A DNA stretch of 64,000 nt from Jaltomata sinuosa (GCA_003996215.1 QJPP01000850.1:310001-374000); one strand, 5' to 3'. Positions 1 through 12,827 are shown, counted from the first letter of the stretch. Numbers and translations: made by a program. Notes: generated by a model not told the origin, from the letters alone.

Positions 1-2200
1 CATACTTGAAAATTGTAGTATTTTTACCCCGACTGACCACCAACCAACGGATGAATACCTCTGCTAACATCAAAATCGATCACTGGACCCAACTGAACAA
101 CCCTATGAACCCGACTGAAATTTGTACACACAAGTTAGGAAAGGCATGTATGAATGCCCTGTGTTGACGGAGAAATTTTCAAACTATTGAATGAAACCAA
201 CCTCTTTGAATCGGACCCAATCTTAATCAACTGAATACGAAGGCACCAAGAAAATCTTCCCAACAGACCCAAACTAGAACCAAGATCTTGCAAGGAATGT
301 GGTAAGCCTACCACAAAGTCTGAAATCACCAGCTAAGCCTCGAACTCTAAGAAACACTGTTGCTACTCCGATTACTCGAACACCATTTAGATTTGAAATC
401 ACCTTACAACTCTTACCTCAGGAAGAAGTCCACCACGCCATGAATATCAAGTCAAAACACCCTATAGGCAAAGGAAAAGGTTCCTGGGGGGCAAGGTCGC
501 CAGCTAGCTATTGAAATTTTTTTGTATACACTTTCAACTCATCCCTTTAGCTCGAATCAACCGCTCTACTGTATCAGCACACAAAACCACCAACTCTGAA
601 GCATACAACACACTGAACTTCTAGTCCATACTGGCCAAGTCTAACTAACACTGGAACCTCATATAAAAGACAACCCCTGAAGACCCAACTAAACAAGCAT
701 TTCAAACTCTTGGCAATGAAAGCGACGATCAATCTCAAAGTACCATTAGAACTTAAAGTAGCCTTGCTAGCCTCAACCCACACAACCTGATCACATATAG
801 CATACACCAATGCCGAATCGCAAACTCACACCACTAAGTCTATCTAACCATGGTAGAAGGAACCTCGTACTATTTAGAACACCACCGAAATCTAGAATGT
901 CCAGCCTAACTCAAAGGTTAGCCAAGGACTAGGTGTCCAAGTCCAACAATCACTCCTTAACTGAAATGGGGAAACTAAGTCGTTCGAACCCAATGCTTTC
1001 CAACCCAAGAAGCTGCAACTAAAAAGAACCAAGCACGAACCATCCGGAGTGGTTTGCTAGTCTACGATACTGAAACCCTACTTTAAAATTGCCAACCAAA
1101 GCCTCTGTCGAACCCAATGTTGCCGATGAACCCTAAGGACCCGAAGCCAACTAGGCTTGAATATGCAAGTTGCTAAAACCATAGCTGCTACTGAAATCCT
1201 AAACCAGTCGAAGGAAAAACCACTACAATTTATGAATGGCTGAATCAAATCACCAACACACAAACCAAAGCAAACCTCTGTTGTCACCTTAGTTAACTAC
1301 TAAAACAGCCAAGCACGAACAAAGAGTCATCTCCCTCCTTCTTCAACTAAACAAAACCCTTTCATAGCATAAACTAAACCCTACAACTCCTACTCAAATC
1401 AAATCTGGAGCCATTTTCTTAGCTCATATACATACATTGTCAAAACATAACAAGGCAGGAGAAGAATGGGCCGGATGCCCGACTCATCTAAAATGCTATG
1501 AATACAACTCAACCACGAGGCTACGGTCAGCCCTTAGTCAAAAATGCAAAAGCCAACACTCAATCACGATACAAAATCAAAAGCTCAACCAGAGGGCTAT
1601 GATCAAAATTCAGTCCAACTGGAACCGGGGAAACAATAAGATAACCCAACTGGACAAGAAACTCAAGGAGACTAGGGGAACGACCCATAAGCCTACCAAC
1701 CTCCTAAACCAACCAAATGAAGAGGTTCAATTCTAAGCACTCGATAAAACCAAACCGATCAATGCACGCTGGCATAACCAACACCTCTCAACTTAAGACA
1801 AAGCTCAAACTTCGGCACAACCACTGGTAACACCAAGCTAATACAAAAACTTCTAGCAAACGCTAAACAACCACCTAGGCAACAACCATCTAGGAATGCT
1901 CAACAAGGAATTAACACAAGTCTAGAGACACAACGGAACACGAAACAAACCCAACTAGAAAGGAGACTAACAAGAACTACCAATGAGCTACAACTCTGAG
2001 TAAACACCTATCAAGGATAACTCAACCCCATCCACTACTAAGGAATAAACTACCAGGAAAAAACATGCATAGATACTACAATTCAAGTAGTCAAACAACT
2101 AAACAAGTAGCAGGTAAGCATATAAGCAAATAAATGACAGAAGGGAAAAAATCGCCATGCGAATAGGATTATCACAAGCTGAAGGTAACAAAATCCTTAC
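1..2200 (-). pseudogene. E1 pol remnant (integrase fragment recognisable)
   Basis: Badly decayed coding sequence on the minus strand. The clearest piece is at 135-329, whose translation contains DFVVGLPHSL, the start of the catalytic core of Ty3/gypsy integrases (usual form MDFVVGLP). Around 900-960 a stretch aligns with the RNase H-integrase linker of E7 (near 32421-32470). I could not recognise reverse transcriptase motifs between about 960 and 2200, and that space is too short for a full RT plus RNase H, so internal deletion is likely. No frame is open for more than about 100 codons. Confidence 0.5.
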
Positions 2201-3368
2201 CTGGAGCAAATTTATTAGGAACCTCTACCTTGGGCCCAACAAGAGGGGCATTGGACTAACGGGGTCTAACTCTAGACTGAGTAGTCAAAGCTGAAGGCCC
2301 AACATCCCTTGTCGGGTACAAGCTCTATAAAGGTGACTAATCTCTCCACAATTATAACAACCAGGCTGACCAGGATACGCAATCGTGGGGAAATTTCTAG
2401 TAAGGTGCCAACGCTTACCATATTGACAACAACCCTTACCTAAATCGCTAGAACGAAAACAACCTCTAACCATCTGGGGACCACCCCTAGTACCTTGCAT
2501 TCCACCTCTAGCCGATGGCACTGAAGCCTAGGGAGATAACACCTGCTGACCCTGTAGATTGGAAGATGGAATTATGGGACAATCCCTTGCAAAGTGCCCA
2601 GGCATACCACACTAAAAGCAAATCCCACAGGGTATATACGGGTGATGAGATCGCACTGAACCTGATCGGCCACCTGGCCTACCAAACTTAAAAGCAAACC
2701 TCGAGGGATATGACCTGTACCATGTCCACTAAGATCAACATGTCCTGTACCACTACCCTCTTAAACCTGCGGAGCAACTAAAACTTGCCTGGTAGATAAA
2801 AAGCAATGAAACCTATCTCTGGTGGAGAATCTCCTACCTTGAGTTTGAGAACCTTGGAAACTATCTTGGCGATGATGTTTATTAGCACTACCTCCATAAG
2901 CCTCACGTCATAAACCCTCAATAGCCTAAGCATGATCCACTACCTGAAGGAAGGTAGTCCCAACTATAACTAAATGTTCGGTCGCAAAATGAAGCGGTGA
3001 AATCAAACCTCCAACAAAGATCTGAACCCTATCAAACTCTGATGGCACAGTCCTAGCAGTATTCCTAACCATCTAGTGAAATCTCGCATTATAGTCCAAT
3101 ACCAACATATAACCCTGCCGGAGAACTGGAAGCTCAACCATGATTGAGGCACCGCCCAAAGAACTGGGTACTAAAACACCCACCAGAGGACTCAGAGTCC
3201 TAGCCATGATGTCTTGAAGAACTGGGTTAGCTATGAATCCAATCAGAGGGTGGGCTGGTCCCTTACCCCCATTAGATGCGGTAAACTCTCACTCTGAAGA
3301 CCTGGCGCTGATGGAAGCACTAAAGAAACAAGTACAGAAGCCTCGACATCACCCGCTGTCAAATTCAT
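2201..3368 (-). pseudogene. E1 gag remnant with CCHC zinc knuckle
   Basis: Decayed Gag, the structural protein that packages element RNA. The likely start is the ATG at 3368-3366; its first residues (MNLTAGD-EA) resemble the Gag start of E7 (MRSTTGRDEA). Near the C-terminus (translated from 2285-2521) is a CX2CX4HX4C knuckle, CYNCGEISHLYRAC, the RNA-binding motif of retroviral Gag, preceded by a damaged second knuckle (CCQYGKRWHLTRNF). Stops and frameshifts interrupt the rest. Confidence 0.65.
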
Positions 3369-3571
3369 CTTAGGAATCTGAGAAGGAATGAAACAATCAA
3401 AGTTTTTAGAAGTCAATAAAGCCAGGAACGCACAATAAGGAGCCAAGAAGATGAAACTTTTCCTAATAAGGCCATGTAGCCTCCCGCAGATAGGATATGT
3501 ATGTTATCGTACCGATCCGCAAGACTCTACGTAGACACTTGCTTCTGTACCACAACACCGGTGAACCTAAA

Positions 3572-3583
3572 GCTCTGATACCA
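3572..3583 (-). other. E1 primer-binding site (initiator tRNA-Met)
   Basis: On the minus strand this reads TGGTATCAGAGC, an exact match to the plant initiator tRNA-Met complement, three bases from the LTR edge. It primes minus-strand DNA synthesis and fixes the orientation of E1. Confidence 0.9.
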
Positions 3584-5137
3584 AGCTATCACAACCCAAT
3601 TTCTCAGGTCGTGATGGCACCTACAACCCCCTGTAGGTGAACCAATTCTCGTATCTCGAAGCGATTAGTAATAGGCTACTACCTAACCAATACGCACAAT
3701 AAATAAAAATAAGTAGAAGTAGAATATAAAGATAGACAAAGCGGAAGCAATAACCCAAATATATACATAATGAAACTAAACCAACCCCAAGACTTGGTAT
3801 CGATAGTACAAAAGCTTCAGAATAGAATACAAATGCTAGAAGTAACAAAATGATAAGCACAACTCTCTACAAATATAAAAAGAGTAACAATACAAAAGAT
3901 GAGATATAGTCAAGCCTCGACCGCCAGGCGCTCACCCTAGTCCCGAATGTCCAAAAGTTGCACGAGTCTCCAATGCTATCAATGGCAAAAGCTCAACTAA
4001 TATCTCCACTAGAAAGATGCAAAAGTGTAGTATGAGCACCATGACAATGGGTACTCAGTAGGCATCATTGGCCGACTGAGTGCATATAAGTTATAAAAAC
4101 AGTAAGTAGCAGATAGAAAAAAAGTAGTCAACGAAGCAATAGAGAAACCACAAGGAACTAGCATGAAGAATAGACAACCAAGAGTTATAGGCATACAATG
4201 CTAGCACAGATAATATACATAACATAGAAACACAGGTGTAAAGAAGAAGGATGCACCTGGGATCCTTGCAACAATAGTATAAATAAAGAGAGAGAGAATC
4301 AGGAACATGGTGGTATACCGGTAACCTCAAGTAAGAAGGGAAAAAAGGAAATCAATCCAACATAATCAACTAGAAGCCATAAAATAATGAAAATATACTT
4401 GAAACACTAACTCTCCATATAAGCATAAACCGGGATTATTCTCACTCACAATTTACAACCCAGAATGGAATAACTAAACCATAGGAACGAAGAGTTTCCA
4501 CTCAAAATCAAGATAAGGAACAACGTCCGATAAATTACAACTTCTCAAGAGGACACACGACGGAGCCTCATTGATATAGGACTCACTAGCCCTTCAATAC
4601 TCAAGCCCAAACCTCGGAGTCTCAACAGGCTAAAACTTACAATTTCACAAGGACCGAGGACCATAACTAGCTCTATGAAATGACAGGAGTAATATAATCT
4701 ACCTACAGTCCCAATGGCCTCCCATTAAACTGAGGAACACAATCAAGTGAAAAGAACCCTCTGGCCGCCCATACAACCAGAGCGTAAACTAAACACACAG
4801 CAAACAAAGGTGGAATCTGAGTGAAATATGCATGATGATGTGATATGATGAATATGTAACCAAGTATTATCGCAGTGCCATATGTTACCCCCTTCGGTGC
4901 CCTAAAGTTCTAATAAAGGTGGGATCCATGGAAGGACATTTCTCGAGTACCTCTCCTATATTGTACATCCCTTTCTTTCGGTCACGTTGGCCTGTAGCAC
5001 TTGGTTCAGAATGGTAGGGTCTATGGAGGTCTATTCATAGACCACATACTAACATGAAACTCAATATATCTCAATAATAAAAATCTTGTAGTACGTGCTC
5101 GGATTCAATCTGATTCTAAATCAGTAGTAGTAATCTC

Positions 5138-5312
5138 AATAACCCCCATCAAGGATGCCCAGAGCATATCCCAGTCAAAGAAGTAGTCATTTCTCAATAA
5201 CCCTCATCGAGGGTGCCCAGAGCGTATCTGGGTCTAAAACAGAAGTCAAGTATAAAGTCCCTAAACAGGGTTCCCGGCTTGTATCCGGGTCTAAATCCGT
5301 AGAAAACAATGT
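5138..5312. repeat. Three-unit tandem repeat in E1 LTR
   Basis: Three diverged units of about 60 bp, each with a core like GGGTGCCCAGAGCGTATC followed by GGGTCTAAA. It occupies the LTR position held in E3 and E7 by tandem arrays with different units. Confidence 0.6.
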
Positions 5313-6424
5313 CTAATGTTATGGTCCAACTGAGCTTAGTATCATAATGAAGATCAATAATCAAATCATCGTAATCTCCCCTCTACTCTGAGAGGTTTCA
5401 TAAAAGTCAGTTTAAAAGCCCTTTCAAAGTCATGTACCAAAAATGGGCCCTTAGGGCCATACAAAGTTTAGAAAATAAATTATAGTTGGCCCGAAGCCAA
5501 ATAAGTAGTAAAACATGCAGGGAAAACTTTTTCATGTATGATATGCTCACAAACAATCAAGTAGCCCAAAATGGCTCACAAACATTTCCTATCGGCCCTG
5601 CACAGCCTCAACAGCTCTACAGTAGTCATAACCAGCCTAAAAGGATATCTTTATATCCAGGACTCACATACATTTCCAAATAACCCACCATCTATGTTGC
5701 AGAGTCAATACAAGTCCACACAGGACCACAAGGGCAATATACAATACTGATACGAATACTACAATCAATGTATGAAATAAATGGACAGAAAAGGCGGACA
5801 AGGTCTGGGGCACCAACCTATAACAACCCACCCAAGGATGATAATTAATATAGTTATAGCCTATATACGCAGAGTCTAGGTAGGGAAAGCCATAACCTAC
5901 CTGCCATCCGATGACTAGTTGCAAGAACGGCATTGTCCAAGCTCTAACTGCTCTGAGAAGCTCCAAATCATGAAAGTACTATGAACACAAAAATCTATAT
6001 GTTAAAACATGACTAGCAATACCCATAATGCCATAAACATAAACGGGTCGAAATCCGGGTCACAAATGGGCCCATGGGCCCCACAACCTGAAACTGGAAG
6101 CGAAAAAAACACACGTCTTTCTTACCATCCCGGGAGCACATGCTCAAAATTTGAGCAGAAACAAAAATGAAATGGGGATCCAAAATATCCCACCCATTTA
6201 AGGAATTAAGAGAAATTTAAATGGAGAAAACGGGAATTAAAGGGAGGACTTACCCATCTTTGAAGCCAACAACCGAGTTAGGATCGAGGAAATATTATCC
6301 TCCAACCAGTAGGGATAATCAATGGTGAAAATGAAGTATTTAGGAGTTTTTGGAAATGGAGGTTCGGACTTGATATGTTGGAGAATGAAGCAGAAAGCAA
6401 GAAAAAGACAACTTAAAGCTAATT

Positions 6425-6605
6425 GACTTGGCCTTTGCGAACACAGCCAAGGCGTCGCCTTCGTGAAGAACAAAATAGGAGGCTAGACAAATGCCCTTCG
6501 CAAATGCGTACAAGGGCCACGAATGCAAATAACAAACTTAGGGCGGCTGGAAATTGCCCTATCCGAACGCAACCACCCCTCCGCGTTCGCGATGAACAAA
6601 AAGGG
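6425..6605. repeat. GC-rich cassette in E1 LTR U3
   Basis: A CpG-rich block with recurring words such as TTCGCAAATGCG, TTGCGAAC and GCGTTCGCGATG. It is bordered by CAACTTAAAG on the left and ATGATAGCAACCAG on the right. Nearly the same borders enclose a wholly different GC-rich block in the E7 LTR. Confidence 0.6.
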
Positions 6606-7303
6606 ATATGATAGCAACCAGCAGTCAAGGGCAGCTTTTTCACACTTTGGGTCCCTGGGAACGCATCTGGGGTCCTATAAATACAAATTACCTGAGCTAT
6701 CCAACTAGAAATGGCATTTTGAATCTAATGAAATCAATGAAAATCCTATCGGAGGTCAATTTAATGAAAAGTGGGACCCATGCCCAAAATCAACCCTTAG
6801 CCAACTATTTCCAAAATGGAACCCAATGGCGAAAATCAAGTCTGGAAGCCTTGGGACCCAAACCAATGGTCCCTCTAGCATAATCTCGACATTTTGAAGC
6901 TAACGGTGCTGACAAAATTTTCATCCGAGGTTGTCTTCCCCAAATATTGACCAAAGTCAACCAAATAAGCCCAACTAGCCTGAAAACACAGAACGAGAGA
7001 GAATTCCAAGCTGAGAAGCTCCCGGATCCCGACCAAAGGTCCGTCTAGACCAAAGTCCATGCTCCATAGCTAACGATACTATTGGAATTTGATTTTGAGC
7101 ATGTTCACCAAGCATGTTGAATAAAGTCAACGGTTTTAAAAGCCTGAAGCTCTAAAACAAGGAATGGACAAAAAGACCAAACAAACGGCTTGAGCACCAA
7201 ACTACTGGTCCTAGCAAGCTATAAATGACTTGGGGACACTACAAGAAAGCTCTAACAGTACAAGAAAGGCAAACATGTGTAAATGATTAGGAGGGTCATT
7301 ACA

Positions 7304-7688
7304 TGCATGACCTGTGCAACTTTTTCTTGGTTCCTGGGCCTTATGTCAGGATATAGGTTTGATAACCATGGACTAGGTTCACTGCTCATGGAACCATCCA
7401 TAGCTCGTGGAACCTGTCCGTTTTTCCTAGGGGAATTGATGACCCTCAGGTCTAATTTCTACTAGGGGCAATCATAAATTGTGGTCTAATCCATGACCTG
7501 TGAAAGCTTATCGTGGTTTCAGAACCATAGGAGGGGTCTGCAGGTCTAATTCTATGGAGGACTTCCATGGCTTGTAGACTTTTTCACGGTCCATGGAAAC
7601 CATTTGTGGTTTCAGTTCTAACTTGGACAGTTTTACTTTCTTATTTTTCTGAGCTGGTTCTAGGATTAGCATTTTTTGGGGTGTTACA
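7304..7688 (-). repeat. E2 3' LTR fragment
   Basis: Aligns with 14495-14839 of the E2 5' LTR (shared GGTTCCTGGGC, CATGGAACCATCCAT and TTTTTCTGAGCTGGTTCTA) and ends in the same GTGTTACA. It is cut at 7304 by the right end of E1. The rest lies beyond the left edge of the window. Confidence 0.85.
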
Positions 7689-7914
7689 ATATATCCCTGT
7701 TGGGATCATTCGTCCTTGAATGAAGGCTAAACGAGCTGAGTTTGGAGGGGAAAGATCTGCAATCCCTGCCAACTGAGTTCTAAAAGCTAATTTCTAACTG
7801 AGTTTAGTTCTAAGGACATGAAAGCAGGATGAAATACAAGAAAAACTGAGCGAACATGATACTGAGACTCAAATACACATGAATAAACTGAGAAACTAGA
7901 GAGGAACTATTACC
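7689..7914. other. E2 3' untranslated stretch and polypurine-tract region
   Basis: Sequence between the integrase stop and the 3' LTR. On the minus strand AACAGGGATATAT sits directly before the LTR and is the best polypurine-tract candidate. Nothing else was recognised. Confidence 0.4.
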
Positions 7915-9389
7915 TCAAGCTGAAGCTGGATCAGAAGGAAAGAGATGTGGGTACTTGGTCATCATAGCTACTTTTGCTTCCCAAGTAGCTCTCTCAACTA
8001 ACTGATTCCTCCATAGAACATTCACTGAAGCGACTTTCTTATTTCTCAACCTACGAACACGACGGTCAAGAATTTCTACTAGAACCTCTTCATAGGTGAG
8101 ACTATCCTCCACACCCACAATCTCTAATGGCACAATTGATTCTGGATCACTAACACACTTTTTCAACAAGGAAATATGGAAAACTGGATGAACCGCTGCT
8201 AGCTCGGCTGTCAACTCTAACTCACAGGCCACATTACCAATCCTTCTTAGAATTTTGTAAGGACCTAGATATCAGGGACTAATCTTCCCTTTCTTGCCAA
8301 ATCTCATCACACCCTTCATGGGTGACACTTTTTAGGAAAACCCTATCATCAATCTCGAACTCTAAGTCCCTTCTCCTCACATCTGTATAGGACTTTTGAT
8401 GACTCTGAGAAGTCCTTAATCTTTCCATAATGAGATAAGCTTTCTCCATAGCCTAATGAATCGAATTTGTCCCAATCAATGTTGCTTAACCTACCTCAAA
8501 CTAGCTAATAGATGATCTATACGTCCGCCTATAAAGTGCCTCAAATGAGGCCATCTGAATACTGGAATGGAAGTTGTTATTGTTGGCAAACTCTATTAGA
8601 GGTAAGTGATCATCTCAACTACCTTTGAAATTGATCACACAAGCCCTCAACATATCCTCTAAGGTCTGAATGATATCCTCTGCCTGACCATCCATCTACG
8701 GATGAAATGTTGTGCTGAGATTTACCTGAGTACCAAGACCTTTCTGAAATAATCTCCAAAAAAAGATGTAAACTGGGTACCCCTATCTGAGATGATACAC
8801 AAGGGAACCCCATGCAACCTAACTATCTCATTGATGTAGAGCCTGGCATAATCCTATGATGAATATGTAGTCTTGACAGCTAAAAAGTGAGCTGAATTAG
8901 TCACCCTATCTACTATCACCAAAATAGAGTCATATTGTCGGCAAGTACGAGGTAAACCATAATGAAATCCATATTGACTACCTCCCACTTCTAAGTAGGA
9001 ATGACAATATCCTCAGTCATACCTCCCGGCCTCAGATGTGCTACCTATACTTGCTGACAGTTGGGACACTTAGCCACAAATTCTGCAATGTCCCTCTTTA
9101 TACCATTCCACTAGTAGACTTCTCGTAGATCACGGTATATTTTGATGGCACCAGGATGAATAGAATATTAGGAACTATGGGCCTCCATCAGGATCTGCTG
9201 CCTCAAGGCATCCACATTAGGAATACATAAATGATCCTGATAGCGAACCACACCATCTCCTCCTTGGGAGAAAACCTCTACCCTCTGCTGATGGACCACA
9301 CCTTTTAACTGAAGTAAGATGGGATCACTTTCTTTCTTATCCTTTACCTCCACCACTAAGAAATATTCTAACCCATTTTGAATGATCAC
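7915..9389 (-). pseudogene. E2 integrase with C-terminal chromodomain (broken)
   Basis: Integrase inserts element DNA into the genome; chromodomains target it to heterochromatin. The C-terminal 105 codons (7915-8232) are open and contain VHPVFHISLLKK, the end of the integrase fold, then a chromodomain-like stretch with VLWRNQLVERATWEAK and finally YPHLF, typical of Tekay/Del elements. The 9168-9389 frame leads into the N-terminal HHCC zinc-binding domain, read across stops at about 9060-9170 (YSIHPGA, KCPNCQQ). The catalytic core between is interrupted by several stops and frameshifts, so it cannot make active enzyme. Confidence 0.8.
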
Positions 9390-9486
9390 ACCGCCATATT
9401 CTATGTCTATTAGTCAAACTCCTAGGCGAGCGAGTCTATGAACATCCTTGGCTAGTTCTTTTATTTCTTCCTCAATATGAGCCACA

Positions 9487-9963
9487 CTACCTATTAGACA
9501 GTCTGCTAAGGGAATCAGCCACTACATTGGCCTTACCCGAGTGGTAGAGCACATTCATATCATAATCCTTGAGAAACTCAAGCCACCTTCTCTGACAATG
9601 ATTCAGCTCTTTCTGGATGAACACATATTGGTGGCTCTTATGGTCTGTAAACACGTCCACATGGATGCCATACAGGTAGTGTCTCAAAATCTTTAAGGCA
9701 AACACAACTACTATAAGTTCAAGGTCATGAGTCGGGTAGTTCTTCTCATGAGTCATAAGTTGTCTGGAGGCATAATCAATGACCTTACCATGTTCCTTCA
9801 AGACACAACCCAAGACAACTCTGGATGCATCACAATACATAACAAAACCATCTAAACACATTGGTAGAGTTAAAACTAGGGGTATAGTCAACCTAGTCTT
9901 CAACTCTAGGAAGTTCTTGTCACATTCATCTGACCACTGGAACTTAACCTTTTTCTGAGTCAA
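9487..9963 (-). pseudogene. E2 RNase H domain
   Basis: Degrades the RNA strand of the RNA-DNA hybrid during reverse transcription. 158 open codons include FVMYCDASRVVLGCVL (first catalytic Asp), YASRQL, NYPTHDLEL (catalytic Glu), HYLYGIHVDVFTDH and, at the end, KANVVADSLSR, the usual closing motif before integrase. The domain is nearly intact but the upstream frame is broken, so it is only part of a dead polyprotein. Confidence 0.85.
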
Positions 9964-9987
9964 TATGGTCAGTGGGGCAATTATGGA

Positions 9988-10991
9988 TTAAAATTCTTCA
10001 ACAAATCTCTTGTAGTAACCAGCCAAAGCCAAAAAGCTTTTGATGTTTTCTAGGGAAGTGGGTCTAGGCCAGTTCTTCACTGCCTCTATCTTTTGCGAAT
10101 TAACTCGGATGCCTTCACTAGACACCACATGACCAAATAAAGTAATTAATTTCAACCAGAATTCACACTTACTGAATTTGGTGAATAAGTAGTGATTCTT
10201 GAGAGTATGCAACATGAATTTGGTGAATAAGTAGTGATTCTTGAGAGTATGCAGCATGAATTTGGTGAATAAGTAGTGATTCTTGAGAGTCTGCACCACA
10301 ACTCTCAAATGGTCTGCATGCTCATCTTCACTCAAAGAATAAACAAAGATATCATCAATGAAGACGATAATGAACATGTCCACTTGAACACTCTGTTCAT
10401 CAAATCCATGAAAGTTCAAGGAGCATTTGTTAGTCCAAAAGACATAACTACAAATTCATAGTGACCACACCGAGTTCTAAAGGTTGTCTTTGGAATGTCA
10501 CAATCTCTGACTCTAAGCTGATGATAACCATATCTGAGATCTATCTTAGAAAATTAAATGGCACCCTAAAGTTGGTCAAACAAGTCATCAATCCAAGGAA
10601 TGGGATACTTATCCTTGATTGTGACTTTGTTCAACTGACGATAGTCGATGCACATCCTGAAAGAACCATCTTTCTTACGCACGAAAAGAATTAGAGCACC
10701 CCATGGAGAGATGATGGGTCTGATAAAGCCCTTATCTAAAAGGTCTTTCAACTGTTCCTTCAACTCCTTAAGCTTATCTAGAGCCATTGTGTAAGATGGA
10801 ATTGAGATAAGCTGGGTATCTAGAAGGAGATCTATTCCAAATTCGATTTCCCACTCGGGAGGAACTCCAGGTAGATCATTTGGAAACACTTCTGAGTATT
10901 CATTAACCACTGGTACTGACTCAAGAGTTGGGGTCTCGGAAGTTGAATCCTTAACCCGACCAAGATGAAAGATACACCCTTTTGAAATCAA
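9988..10991 (-). pseudogene. E2 reverse transcriptase (frameshifted, with internal triplication)
   Basis: N-terminal half in 10566-10991 (residues FVRKKDGSFRMCIDYRQLN, fingers and palm) and C-terminal half in 9988-10419 (VFIDDIFVYS, the catalytic Asp pair retained, and LAGYYKRFV). The halves are in different frames, separated by a break at about 10420-10565. Between the IDD motif and the FGHVV strand, a 42-base unit is repeated three times in frame, adding 28 residues to the palm, which should disrupt folding. Confidence 0.85.
10174..10299 (-). repeat. 42-bp in-frame tandem triplication inside E2 reverse transcriptase
   Basis: Three consecutive 42-bp units (10174-10215, 10216-10257, 10258-10299), nearly identical. 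On the coding strand each unit encodes LKNHYLFTKFMLHT or a close variant. The family norm is one copy. Confidence 0.9.
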
Positions 10992-10999
10992 TTTCTAGC

Positions 11000-11372
11000 C
11001 TTATGGTAAGAGACAAATTGACCAACAGTCACTGAGGTATTACCCTTCCATTCTAAGACTGGTTTATTTGGAAACTGGAACCAAACTATCTTGGTTCTAC
11101 AATCAACTGAGGCATAAGAGGAATGTAACTAATCCATGCCTAGAATAATATCGAAGCAAGTCATTTCTAACTCTACAAGATTGGCTGAGGTGACTTTCTG
11201 GGAAACTATGACTGGGAAATTTCTATATATCCATCTAGCTATGACTAAATTACCAACATGAGTAGAGACTGAGAAAGGTTCTGGAAGGATTTTTAGACGG
11301 ACACCAAAGTCTACTGCTATATAAGGAGTCACAAAACAAAGTGTAGCTTCAGCATCTAACGATGCATAAACA
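11000..11372 (-). pseudogene. E2 retropepsin-like protease
   Basis: Aspartic protease that processes the polyprotein. The open piece 11129-11332 ends in FDIILGMD, the conserved C-terminal motif of Ty3/gypsy proteases; the upstream part carrying the catalytic D-S/T-G lies in broken sequence to the right. Assignment rests on the ILGMD motif and the position between gag and RT. Confidence 0.65.
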
Positions 11373-12616
11373 TCAGTGTGAAGGACTCATAACATACCGT
11401 GTCCATATTAGGGGAATCTTCTTGGTCCTGACAAGTTTGAAGAGCATAAAGCCTTTTTTGGCACTGACCTCCACTTTCACTAGATGAGGCACCCTGCTGA
11501 GTCGGGTGACCTGCTGAGTCGGGTGACCTGCTGGAGTTGCTGTAGAGTTAGCCTGATTTTGTGGGCGAGTATCTCTACCCTTTTGAAAAGCCATTGGGAA
11601 CTATTTCATTTTGTGACATAGATTCCCACACCCAAAATAGTTCCCACTACCTACCATACACTCAACTTGGTGGTCCATAGCATACTTCTTGAAAAATGGA
11701 TGAGTGCATCCACTAGTGACACTATCGTGAGGCTTAAGGCCTGGTGCCCTATCCCATCCTGTTTAAACTTCGGAACTGGGGCACTAGAAGAATATGGGGC
11801 TGGAGCTGAAGATTTCTAGCAGAATTGTGAGAGGTTACCACCATCTAACCTCTGCTGAGAATAACTAAAGTCACCTTTTCTAGCCCTTTTGATGTCTCTC
11901 CCTCTCTCTTTGATCTTTTCCTTCTCAATATGTTGGGCATGAATCATCACACTAGAGATATCCATATCTTTAACCACAACTTTAGAGACACCTGGCACAA
12001 ACTTACTCATACGGGCCCTGGAGTCAGCCTCTCTTTTCGGAGCATACTTTGACAGCTGAGTAAACTTGAGGGAATACTCTTTAACACTCATGTCATTCTA
12101 CCTCAAGTTGTTCAACTTCTGAACCTTGGATTTCCTGAGCTCAAATAGAAAGAACCTGTAAAGAAAAGCATTCATAAATTATTTCTAATCCATTAGGCCT
12201 GCATTTATGCCTTGAGCCTCATTCTACTCCTTGTACCAGATATGAACCACTCCCATTAAATAATAAGTGGATAAGTCTGCACTCTTAATTGGGGTGATAC
12301 CCATAATCTCAGTGACCTTTTTGATGTCATCCAGGAATCCTTGTTGATCCTCTTCAGCCCTAGAACCATGGAACTCTGAAGGATTCATCCGAGTGAAATC
12401 TCGGACTCTAGATGTTGTAGAGTTATTCTATGATGGAGCTGGTTCCGTAACCTGTTGATTCACCTGAGTAGTCATGGCTTGAGCTAGCACCTGAAAAGCA
12501 GCCCTGAACTCAACATGAGTGACTTGTTCATTCAAAGGGTCTGCTGGAGCTGGTGGTGCTTGCTGGTTTCCATTCCTATTTTTGTTTCCACTTCCATTCG
12601 CCCTTCTGGGAGGAAT
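11373..12616 (-). pseudogene. E2 gag
   Basis: Structural Gag remnant. The start reads IPPRRANGSGNKNRNGN, matching the usual chromovirus Gag opening MPPRRA, with the initiator changed from ATG to ATT at 12616-12614. Further on, 11816-12091 encodes MSVKEYSLKFTQLSKYAP, a conserved Gag segment, followed by charged residues. The last part (11373-11594) is Gln/Thr-rich and in another frame. A CCHC knuckle is expected near 11600-11700 but is not readable. Confidence 0.75.
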
Positions 12617-12815
12617 TTTCTATAATGCATAGAGCATGAGTTAGAAGGATATTAAATAGAGTTCTTACTCTATAGCACAAGATGAAAAAGAAAGTAGGTA
12701 AGTTTTTCCTAAAACATTTTATATCTTCTCCCTTTTAAGTGTGGCGCGCTTCACACCTATGAAAAAGACTCTACTTAACGCAGCTTTCAGACACCCTAGA
12801 GTACTTGAACCTAAT

Positions 12816-12827
12816 TCCCTGATACCA
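12816..12827 (-). other. E2 primer-binding site (initiator tRNA-Met)
   Basis: Minus-strand TGGTATCAGGGA; the first nine bases match the tRNA-iMet complement. It lies four bases from the 5' LTR edge. Confidence 0.75.

Larger units (their letters stand above)
1..7303 (-). mobile_element. E1: Del/Tekay-type Ty3/gypsy element, 5' LTR and degenerate interior
   Basis: Minus-strand LTR retrotransposon whose 3' half lies left of the window. From right to left it shows a 5' LTR (3587-7303), an exact 12-base initiator-tRNA-Met PBS (3572-3583), a degenerate gag with zinc knuckle, and pol remnants. The LTR right end, GGGTCATTACA, matches that of E7. The bases after it (7304 onward) align with the interior of the E2 LTR, so E1 inserted inside that LTR. 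The candidate target duplication is TGCAT (7304-7308); its partner lies outside the window. Frames are heavily broken, so this copy is dead. Confidence 0.85.
3587..7303 (-). repeat. E1 5' LTR (about 3.7 kb)
   Basis: Bounded by the PBS on its left and GGGTCATTACA on its right. The U3 third (roughly 6240-7303) aligns readily with the LTRs of E7 and E3, sharing for example CCCTCTAGC near 6870 and the segment flanking the GC-rich cassette. The R-U5 part is more divergent and about 0.7 kb longer than in E7. It holds a tandem repeat (5138-5312) and a GC-rich cassette (6425-6605). No open frame in it looks like a gene. Confidence 0.8.

Noticed and set aside
1437..1736. 99-codon plus-strand frame in E1
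   Set aside because: Low-complexity Lys/Asn/Gln-rich translation of decayed pol on the other strand.
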